From JBOGXB01 sp050694215 (GTDB taxonomy: Bacteria; Actinomycetota; CADDZG01; WHSQ01), in assembly GCA_050694215.1 (NCBI GenBank), contig JBOGXB010000021.1:1-32200 (forward strand): a stretch of 32,200 nucleotides of DNA, in the 5' to 3' direction. How positions within the stretch are numbered: the stretch's first letter is position 1; each line of letters opens with the position of its first letter. The notes beneath the pieces were generated by a model. That model did no database searches, was not told the DNA's origin, and saw only the letters and a program-made list of their open reading frames with translations. This document shows, in pieces, positions 23,500 to 29,652 of this stretch. The translations under genes were made by a program, and so were the position numbers.

Positions 23500-23955
23500 A
23501 TGAGCGAACAAGGGGTCAGGACCGGCTCGGGGGCTCAGGAACAACCGGATCCCGGCCAGCTTGCCGAGATGGTGAAAGGACTGTCGGACGAGGAGCTGGA
23601 CGAAGCCGTCCGCAACCTGGGTGTCGACGAGGTCCTCACCAACATCTTCGACGGGATGCAACAACGGTTCACTCCGGAGAAGGCCGCCGGCGTCGATTGC
23701 ACGATCCAATACGACATCGCAACGGACGGAGACACGAAACAGTGGATGGTCAAGTTCGCGAACGGCAGTTGCGAGACTTCTCCGGGACCTGCCCCCAGCC
23801 CGCGCTTGACTCTGCAATTGTCGCTGGTCGATTTCATCAGACTCGTGCTGGGACAGGCCGAGGGCTCGCAGCTCTTCATGGGAGGCAAGCTCAAGCTTCA
23901 GGGAGACATGATGTTCGCCATGCAGATGCAGACGTTCTTCGACCGGGATTTCTAG
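23500..23955 (+). CDS. SCP2 sterol-carrier domain protein
   Basis: A 151-residue protein. After a short polar N-terminus the SCP2-like fold is seen: VLTNIFDGMQQRFTPEKAAG, TIQYDIATDG, WMVKFANGSCE, LTLQLSLVDFIRLVLGQ, and the closing FMGGKLKLQGDMMFAMQMQ, where the GKLKLQGD turn is the family mark. These small domains bind lipid or acyl chains; the ligand is unknown. The start is ATG 23500, preceded by AGGAGGGGAG; TAGGGT at 23459-23464 is a likely -10, leaving a leader of roughly 30 nt. An in-frame upstream start at 23440 is unsupported. Confidence 0.85.
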   Translation: MSEQGVRTGSGAQEQPDPGQLAEMVKGLSDEELDEAVRNLGVDEVLTNIFDGMQQRFTPEKAAGVDCTIQYDIATDGDTKQWMVKFANGSCETSPGPAPSPRLTLQLSLVDFIRLVLGQAEGSQLFMGGKLKLQGDMMFAMQMQTFFDRDF

Positions 23956-24045
23956 GGCGTATCCGCCCACATAGATCCTCTGGACCTGACAGTCAAGTTT
24001 CGGGCCGCTACCGTGAGGCTTCACCGAAGAGGAGGTGAAGCGAAA

Positions 24046-24228
24046 GTGGCAGTGACCCTGGAGGAGATGCGTGAAGCCGGGCTGCTGACGGAGTCTCTCG
24101 AGCCCCATCTGAGCCATCGGGGAAGAGATCTCCTCCGGGCTCTCGAGGATCTCGAGACCCAGGACATCGTGGACACGAATGAGGCGGCAGCCGACCTCGT
24201 TCTCTCCACGAACGGCCTCTTCCGCTAG
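24046..24228 (+). CDS. Small acidic hypothetical protein
   Basis: A 60-residue protein starting at GTG 24046, with AGGAGGTGA at 24030-24038 upstream and TACCGT (24009-24014) as a possible -10. The sequence TLEEMREAGLLTESLEPHL, then HRGRDLLRALEDLE, is helical and acidic, and it ends LVLSTNGLFR. No family is recognised. A GTG at 24013 in the same frame would give 71 residues but would translate through the Shine-Dalgarno. The thiolase gene lies 125 bp downstream with its own promoter signals. Confidence 0.5.
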   Translation: MAVTLEEMREAGLLTESLEPHLSHRGRDLLRALEDLETQDIVDTNEAAADLVLSTNGLFR

Positions 24229-24353
24229 ACCCTCCGATCGAGGAGTCCCGGCCCCGTCCACGGGGGCTTCGTCGCGCCGTCGGTGCGCGTCAGGACTCCT
24301 CCGGCGCCCGCTATTAGGCTGGGATGGCACCCACCACCCGAAGGAGACCCTCT

Positions 24354-25517
24354 ATGCCTGAAGCAGTGATCGTTGCCGCCACTCGCACTCCGATCGGAAG
24401 AGCGAAGAAGGGATCGCTCGTCGACGTGAGGCCGGACGATCTCCTCGCGTTTGCCATCAAGGCCGCACTCGAGAAGGTCCCTGAGGTCGATCCCGGCGAG
24501 ATCGTCGACGTCATGGTCGGCTGCGGCTTCCCCGAGCAGAAGCAGGGGATGAACCTCGCTCGTCGCGCCGGGCTGCTCGCAGGTCTGCCCGACCACGTCC
24601 CCGGCACCACCGTCAACCGATTCTGCGCCTCGAGCCTCCAGACGATCCGGATGGCCTTCCACGCGATCAAGGCCGGAGAGGGCGACGCGTTCGTCGCGGC
24701 CGGCGTCGAGTCGATCTCGCAGGTCGACGGCTATCCGAAGGACATGGACGAACTGCATCCCAAGCTCTTCGGCGACGATGCGGAGATCGCCAACGTCTAC
24801 ATTCCCATGGGGATGACGGCGGAGAACGTCGCGGAGCGCTACGACGTGAGCCGGGTGGACATGGACCGATTCGCGCAACGCTCTCAGGAGCGAGCCGTCG
24901 CAGCCCAGGAGTCCGGATTCTTCGCGCGCGAGATCTCCCCCTATGGGAAGGACGACGGCACCGTGTCCGAAAAGGATGACGGCCCTCGCGCCGGCTCCAC
25001 GCTGGAGAAGCTCGCAGCCCTTGAGCCTTCGTTCAAGCCGGAGGGGAAGGTGACGCCCGGTAACTCCTGTCCCCTCAACGACGGCGCCGCCGCGGTTCTC
25101 GTGATGAGCGCAGAGCGCGCCGAGCAGCTCGGCGTCACACCGCTGGCTCGCATCATCGCTTCATCGGTGTCCGGTGTTGCTCCCGAGATCATGGGGGTTG
25201 GTCCGATAGAGGCAGTGCGAAAGGTGCTCAAACAGGCGGACATGTCGCTCGAAGACATCGATGTGGTCGAGCTCAACGAAGCGTTCGCTGCACAAGTCCT
25301 TCCCGTTTGCAGGGAGCTCGGCATCGATCCCTTCGGGGACGCGCTCAACCCCCACGGAGGGGCGATCGCCCTCGGACATCCCTACGGCATGACCGGCGCG
25401 CGCATCATGTGCACGCTTCTGAACGATCTACAGACGCACGACAAGACGATGGGGCTCGAGACGATGTGCGTCGGCGGGGGTCAGGGGATGGCGATGATCA
25501 TCGAGCGGCTGACCTGA
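24354..25517 (+). CDS. Thiolase (acetyl-CoA acyltransferase family)
   Basis: A 387-residue thiolase, which either cleaves 3-ketoacyl-CoA with CoA (beta-oxidation) or condenses two acyl-CoA molecules. Seen: AATRTPIGRAKKGSL at the start, NRFCASSLQTIRMA with the acyl-accepting Cys91, SCPLNDGAAAVLVMS, VVELNEAFAAQVLP, ALGHPYGMTGARIM with His342, and MCVGGGQGMAM with Cys372. All catalytic residues are present. ATG 24354 is set by AAGGAGA (24341-24347); TAGGCT at 24315-24320 is a likely -10. No 3-hydroxyacyl-CoA dehydrogenase lies next to it, so the exact pathway is open. Confidence 0.93.
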   Translation: MPEAVIVAATRTPIGRAKKGSLVDVRPDDLLAFAIKAALEKVPEVDPGEIVDVMVGCGFPEQKQGMNLARRAGLLAGLPDHVPGTTVNRFCASSLQTIRMAFHAIKAGEGDAFVAAGVESISQVDGYPKDMDELHPKLFGDDAEIANVYIPMGMTAENVAERYDVSRVDMDRFAQRSQERAVAAQESGFFAREISPYGKDDGTVSEKDDGPRAGSTLEKLAALEPSFKPEGKVTPGNSCPLNDGAAAVLVMSAERAEQLGVTPLARIIASSVSGVAPEIMGVGPIEAVRKVLKQADMSLEDIDVVELNEAFAAQVLPVCRELGIDPFGDALNPHGGAIALGHPYGMTGARIMCTLLNDLQTHDKTMGLETMCVGGGQGMAMIIERLT

Positions 25518-25535
25518 TCGCTCGAACGGGAACGG

Positions 25536-25919
25536 TCAGCGCGGCGAGGTCTCGGTCGCCGGCGACTCGCCTCCGCACAAGCTCAGGCAGACGCCGATCA
25601 GGTCCCCTATCCGGTCCTTGATCAGGAACGAGTCTGCCCAATCCGGTGGGTCTTCAATGACGGCAGAGAAGGCGACGATCCTCGATCGCGGCGAGTGCTT
25701 CCGGATGAACTCGGCCGCCTTCGATCCGTCCCATCGCGGCATGAAATAGTCGAGGACCACGACGTCTGGGTGGATGTCGGCCGCGAGCATCGCTCCCTCA
25801 AAGCCGTCCACCGCGACTCCACCGATACGGAAACCTCCGTGCATCCAGAAGGTGGTCGACAAGAGCTCCCTCATCGAGGGGTCATCGTCTACCAACAGGA
25901 CGGTCGGTCTCATGGCCAT
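25536..25919 (-). CDS. Single-domain response regulator (receiver only)
   Basis: A 127-residue CheY-like receiver: VLLVDDDPSMRELL with the acidic pair, VVLDYFMPRWDG with phospho-acceptor Asp57, IVAFSAV with the Thr/Ser position, and SFLIKDR with the conserved Lys. There is no output domain. It follows the histidine kinase on the same strand, so they are a probable pair. ATG 25919 is used; ATG 25913 is equally possible. A TTG at 25961, overlapping the kinase stop as TTGA, keeps the frame open and would couple the two genes, but the added residues are not receiver-like. Confidence 0.85.
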   Translation of the reverse strand: MAMRPTVLLVDDDPSMRELLSTTFWMHGGFRIGGVAVDGFEGAMLAADIHPDVVVLDYFMPRWDGSKAAEFIRKHSPRSRIVAFSAVIEDPPDWADSFLIKDRIGDLIGVCLSLCGGESPATETSPR

Positions 25920-25957
25920 GGAAAAAGGGTGAGGCCGCTCGCCCGGGTAAGCAATAG

Positions 25958-27367
25958 TCAATCGAGGCTAGTCACTCCGGCGTTAGAGGGAATCTTGCTG
26001 AGGAGCCGTCGGTCAACGGAGCGAAGGAGCATAATCGTCACCGTCGTTCCACTCGACCCCGTCCGGATCTCTCCTCGCCCCCCCAGCGCTTCGACCATGG
26101 TCTTGACCAGGTGCAGTCCAAGCCCGGTCCCGCTGTGTACGTTCTCGTCAATCCGCTGGAGCGGTTCAAGCATGAGGGGGAGCTTGTTGGCGTCCATGCC
26201 GGGACCGTCGTCGTCGACGGTGATCGTCACGATGCTCTGATAAGTCTCCAACGCGACGCGCACCGATCCGCTCGTATAGCGAAGAGAGTTGTCCACGAGA
26301 TTCGATACCACTTGCTCGAACACCGTCGGATCGATCACTGCGTGCACGGCGGCCCGCGGCAAGGTGACCTGGATCCTGGAACCATCCTCCGTTCGGAACG
26401 GAGCCAGCGCCTTCTGGATCGAGGTCCTCAAGTCGTGGATTCCCGGCTCGATGGAGACACCATCCAACTGCACGCGTGCGGCTTCAAGCATCCTCTCCAC
26501 CACACGATCGAGTCGATCACCCTGGTTGCGAATCTCGTGTATGAACTCCCGTCGCTGGGCATCCTCGAGGCGTTGCCAGTGGTTCTCGAGCGTTGCCGAG
26601 TAACCGATGATTGAGGTGAGCGGCGTCCGAAGCTCGTGGGAAACGGTCGTGAGGAACCTGGACTTGACCTCGTTCGTCGCCTCCAGAAGGGCCAAGGAGG
26701 CACGTTCCTGAGCGAGGATGCGCGCTTTGTCGAGGGCGCGTGCCGCCTGATCACTGAAGCGAACAAGGGCAACCCTCGTGACTTCCTCCAGCTCGTAGAT
26801 CTCCGGGGGCAGGTGGAGCTTCAACTCCCCGACCATCCTCGAGTCCACCATCAACGGAAGGACCACCGGGGGCCGGATGGGAGCTCCTGCCCCACCGTGG
26901 GGCGCGGTTGCCCGCGTCTGGGCGACGCCCAGATCCCCGTCTCCATCCTCGAAGAAGTCGACCGAACCGCCTTCCGCCTCGACGAGCTCGATAGCCGCGT
27001 CGAGGACGACCTTCAAGACGTCGTCGACACCCAGCGGAGCGTTCAAACGGTCACCGGCATCGAGCAACGACTCCAGGACACTAAGCCTGTTTTCGAAAGC
27101 AGCCAGGAGAAGTTCCTGCTTCTGCATGACGCGCGCAGACCGCGTCAGCTCGTTCTCTCTCTCCCAGACGAGGGCGATGAACGCGAGGGTGAGAAGAAGC
27201 ACACCGATGCGGGCGGAGGTCGGGGTCAGATGCAGTGGGCGGGTGAAAGAGTCCCCTAGGAAGCTGAGCCCCACCGACAAACCGGCGAAAGCCGTCAGAA
27301 GCACGAAGACGGCCATCAGCAGGCGTCCTTGTCCCCGCTCGACCTCGGCTCGCGTCTGCGGCCGCAT
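25958..27367 (-). CDS. Membrane histidine kinase with GAF-like domain
   Basis: A 469-residue sensor kinase. Two transmembrane helices (about 16-38 and 53-68) are joined by a short outer loop, followed by a coiled linker, a GAF-like domain (about 95-215), HisKA with VSHELRTPLTSIIGYS (His244), and HATPase_c with VVSNLVDNSLRYT (N-box), VDDDGPGMD (G1) and GTGLGLHLVKTMVEALGG (G2). The start is ATG 27367 with GGAGGGG (27375-27381, minus strand) 7 nt upstream; a GTG at 27403 in frame is weaker. Partner of the receiver gene just downstream. The small sensor loop suggests membrane or GAF-based sensing. Confidence 0.92.
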   Translation of the reverse strand: MRPQTRAEVERGQGRLLMAVFVLLTAFAGLSVGLSFLGDSFTRPLHLTPTSARIGVLLLTLAFIALVWERENELTRSARVMQKQELLLAAFENRLSVLESLLDAGDRLNAPLGVDDVLKVVLDAAIELVEAEGGSVDFFEDGDGDLGVAQTRATAPHGGAGAPIRPPVVLPLMVDSRMVGELKLHLPPEIYELEEVTRVALVRFSDQAARALDKARILAQERASLALLEATNEVKSRFLTTVSHELRTPLTSIIGYSATLENHWQRLEDAQRREFIHEIRNQGDRLDRVVERMLEAARVQLDGVSIEPGIHDLRTSIQKALAPFRTEDGSRIQVTLPRAAVHAVIDPTVFEQVVSNLVDNSLRYTSGSVRVALETYQSIVTITVDDDGPGMDANKLPLMLEPLQRIDENVHSGTGLGLHLVKTMVEALGGRGEIRTGSSGTTVTIMLLRSVDRRLLSKIPSNAGVTSLD

Positions 27368-27403
27368 TTCCACACCCCTCCAGTCAGTCCCCCACCTAGT
27401 CAC

Positions 27404-27564
27404 GATGGACTAGATGGAACATCGGAATGGGACTACCAATCCTTGAACCTTTCCCGCCCGAATGCCCGTGCGAAAGGGTGTGAATGGGACAAGGCAGGAC
27501 CAACTGCCGGAGCGAAGAGCTAGACGGACCAAAGCGCAGTCGAGACGGAAGGGGAGCCCAGTCC
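27404..27564. other. Intergenic region between histidine kinase and sialidase-like gene
   Basis: About 160-200 bp between divergent starts. It holds two copies of GAATGGGAC (near 27424 and 27481) and no clear TANNNT at a useful distance. No gene or RNA recognised. Confidence 0.3.
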
Positions 27565-27800
27565 ATGCGGACGACCGGGTGGCCAACGCGGGGTTGCCGT
27601 GACCACGGGGGCCCTCCTCGTGGTGACGGCCCTTGTCGCATCCCCCCACGGAGCTCCGGCATCGGCTCGTTCGGATGGCTCCGGGGGCCGCGCTGTGGCG
27701 CATCACCCCAGAGCGAAGGTCGTCTCGTCCCGATCAGCCAGGCTGCGAGCGCCGGACGCGAGGCTCCACCGGATCGAGATCAAGGTGTGGCAGGCCGGTG
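27565..27800 (+). pseudogene. Displaced N-terminal part of the sialidase-like gene (two apparent frameshifts)
   Basis: ATG 27565 with AAGGGGAG upstream begins MRTTGWPTR in one frame. From about 27590 the plausible continuation is in the next frame: VAVTTGALLVVTALVASPHG, a good signal-peptide core, then Ala-Ser-Ala and a stretch to HRIEIKVWQAG near 27797. From there the good coding frame is the third one (VNDHQTLFSGPPAG). Each step has the same direction, as if one extra base were present at each point (near the G-run 27590-27593 and near 27790-27800). This could be gene decay or sequence error. Confidence 0.45.
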
Positions 27801-28706
27801 AACGACCACCAAACTCTGTTCTCCGGCCCGCCGGCCGGGAGCACCACGATCGGGTACCCGAACGTCGTCTACTACTGCTGGAATGACGTGGGCAGCTCTT
27901 CGTGCAGCAAGTCACTCGACGGGGGCATTACCTTCATCCCTACGGGAACTCCGGCGTACCCGGGCATCGATCCCACCAACGACGACCCGGGCTTCGAAGG
28001 TGTCCCGGGCTTCTGCGGAGGGCTCCATGGTCACGGTTTCGTCGCCCGCGACGGAACCGTGCTGCTGCCGAAAGGTCATTGCGGTCAGCCGTGGCTTTCC
28101 ATCAGCAAGGACGAGGGCAGGACCTGGACCCGCGTCCAGGTGGCGAAGAACGGCACCGCGGATCACGAGGCAGATGCGGTGATGGATCGCAAAGGCAACA
28201 TCTATTACACGTGGATCGCCCGGAACCGGCTCCCTTACCTCGCCGTATCACGGAACAAGGGAAAGACCTGGAGCAAGCCGATGATGATCGCTCCTCCCGG
28301 AGTCACGGAGGCCAATCTCCCGGCGATGGACATCGGCGACACCGGCAAGATCGCCATCGTCTACATGGGCTCAGAGAACGCACGTGGGCCGGTCGGAAGG
28401 CGCAAGTACGCCAAGGTCACCTGGAACGGCTACATGACTATGACGGCGAACGCCCTCAACCCGAGGCCTATCTTCTACACGAGCACCGTTAACAAGAAGA
28501 GCGACCCGCTCATCCGCAAGGACTGCGGCCCTGGGCGCTGCCATGCGGTGTTCGACTTCATAGACGTCGTCGTCGCCCGGGATGGGACTCCCTGGGGAGC
28601 CTTCGTAGATGGATGCATCGCCGTGTGCGCAACCCGCGCCGGGGTCACGAACATCGGCGCCGACGCGATCGTTGGACGGCTGGTGGGAGGCCCCGCGCTC
28701 CGGTAG
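27633..28706 (+). CDS. BNR/Asp-box beta-propeller (sialidase-like) protein, N-terminus uncertain
   Basis: The 3' frame of a secreted beta-propeller protein. Real coding character begins near 27797 (VNDHQTLFSGPP) and goes on through GYPNVVYYCWND. Three Asp-box-like turns are visible: SLDGGITF, SKDEGRTW and SRNKGKTW. HGHGFVARDGTVLLPKGHC and several Cys pairs suggest an exported, disulfide-bonded fold. The residues coded from the ATG at 27633 up to about 27796 (Arg/Ser-rich) look like a wrong frame; the proper signal peptide is in another frame upstream (see the adjoining entry). Enzyme activity cannot be claimed, since catalytic sialidase residues were not recognised. Confidence 0.65.
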   Translation: MSHPPTELRHRLVRMAPGAALWRITPERRSSRPDQPGCERRTRGSTGSRSRCGRPVNDHQTLFSGPPAGSTTIGYPNVVYYCWNDVGSSSCSKSLDGGITFIPTGTPAYPGIDPTNDDPGFEGVPGFCGGLHGHGFVARDGTVLLPKGHCGQPWLSISKDEGRTWTRVQVAKNGTADHEADAVMDRKGNIYYTWIARNRLPYLAVSRNKGKTWSKPMMIAPPGVTEANLPAMDIGDTGKIAIVYMGSENARGPVGRRKYAKVTWNGYMTMTANALNPRPIFYTSTVNKKSDPLIRKDCGPGRCHAVFDFIDVVVARDGTPWGAFVDGCIAVCATRAGVTNIGADAIVGRLVGGPALR

Positions 28707-28726
28707 CCGTCTCAGAGATCCGCTCT

Positions 28727-29623
28727 TTAAGGCGTGCCGAGGAAGGTGAGGATCGCGCCGGCTATGACTTCGCCTTTGTCTTCCTGAAGGAAGTGTGACG
28801 CTCCCTCGATCGGAACGCAGGGGCCGGCTCCCGGGATTCGTTCGGCCATCTTCTCGCCGGCCCGGAGGGGAAAGACGGGGTCCGAGTCGGAGAACGCAAC
28901 GAGGGCGGGTTTCTCCCATCGAGCCAGAGCCTCGGACACCTCGGCCATCTTTTTCGCACCGGGATCTCCTTCTGAGAGGGGAACGATCAAGGGAAACGCC
29001 GCGGCCCCCGCCTTCGACGACGCCGTCGGAAAGGGGGCCTCGTAGGCCGCGATCGTCGAGTCCGACAGCTCGGTTGTCGTTGCCCCTTGCAGCACGAAAC
29101 CGACGGGGAGATCAGGATTGCGTTCGGCGAAGTTGCGCCATTGAAGGAACCCTTCGTTCGGCCACTGGGGCCCGGGCCGGAAGATACCGGTGTTGAGTAT
29201 CACCAGCCGTGCGAACCGGTCTGCGTTCTCAACCGCGCACCGCAGGCCGATCGGTCCGCCCCAGTCCTGCACGACGATGGTGATCCCTGTCAGATCGAGC
29301 GCATCGATTAGCTGCACGATTGAGTCGACGTGCCGGTCGTAGCTGTACCAGCCGATCTCGGTGACTTTGTCCGATCGGCCAAAGCCGATGTAGTCGGGCG
29401 CGATCACGCGTCCCGCCTTCGACAGGGAAGGGATCATCTTTCGGTACAGGTAAGCCCACGTCGGCTCGCCGTGAAGCAACAGGATCGGCTCACCCTCACC
29501 TTCGTCGACGAAGTGGAGCCTCAACCCATCGAGATCGCCGGTGAGGTCGAGATAGCTCGGCTCGAAGGCATAGCCATCGAGACCGACAAAGCGTTCCTCG
29601 GGCGTACGGACGACGTCCGCCAT
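28727..29623 (-). CDS. Haloalkane dehalogenase-like alpha/beta hydrolase (subfamily HLD-I features)
   Basis: A 298-residue hydrolase closely following the DhlA/DhmA layout, enzymes that split carbon-halogen bonds with water. Seen: LLLHGEPTWAYLYRKMIP at 48-65 (HGxPTW oxyanion motif), VIAPDYIGFGRSDK, the nucleophile elbow VVQDWGGPIG with Asp120 and halide-binding Trp121, SDSDPVF with acid candidate Asp248, and EGASHFLQED with His277. The second halide-binding Trp in the cap is a candidate only (Trp162 or nearby). Epoxide or other ester hydrolysis is the alternative. GAGGG lies 5 nt before the ATG, and TAGAGT 10 nt before it. Confidence 0.88.
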   Translation of the reverse strand: MADVVRTPEERFVGLDGYAFEPSYLDLTGDLDGLRLHFVDEGEGEPILLLHGEPTWAYLYRKMIPSLSKAGRVIAPDYIGFGRSDKVTEIGWYSYDRHVDSIVQLIDALDLTGITIVVQDWGGPIGLRCAVENADRFARLVILNTGIFRPGPQWPNEGFLQWRNFAERNPDLPVGFVLQGATTTELSDSTIAAYEAPFPTASSKAGAAAFPLIVPLSEGDPGAKKMAEVSEALARWEKPALVAFSDSDPVFPLRAGEKMAERIPGAGPCVPIEGASHFLQEDKGEVIAGAILTFLGTP

Positions 29624-29652
29624 GACGCCCTCGACTCTATGGCACCGAAGCG

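Noticed and set aside
25920..25961. TTG start of the response regulator overlapping the kinase stop
   Set aside because: Kept as an alternative only: the added residues do not match a receiver domain and no Shine-Dalgarno is well placed.
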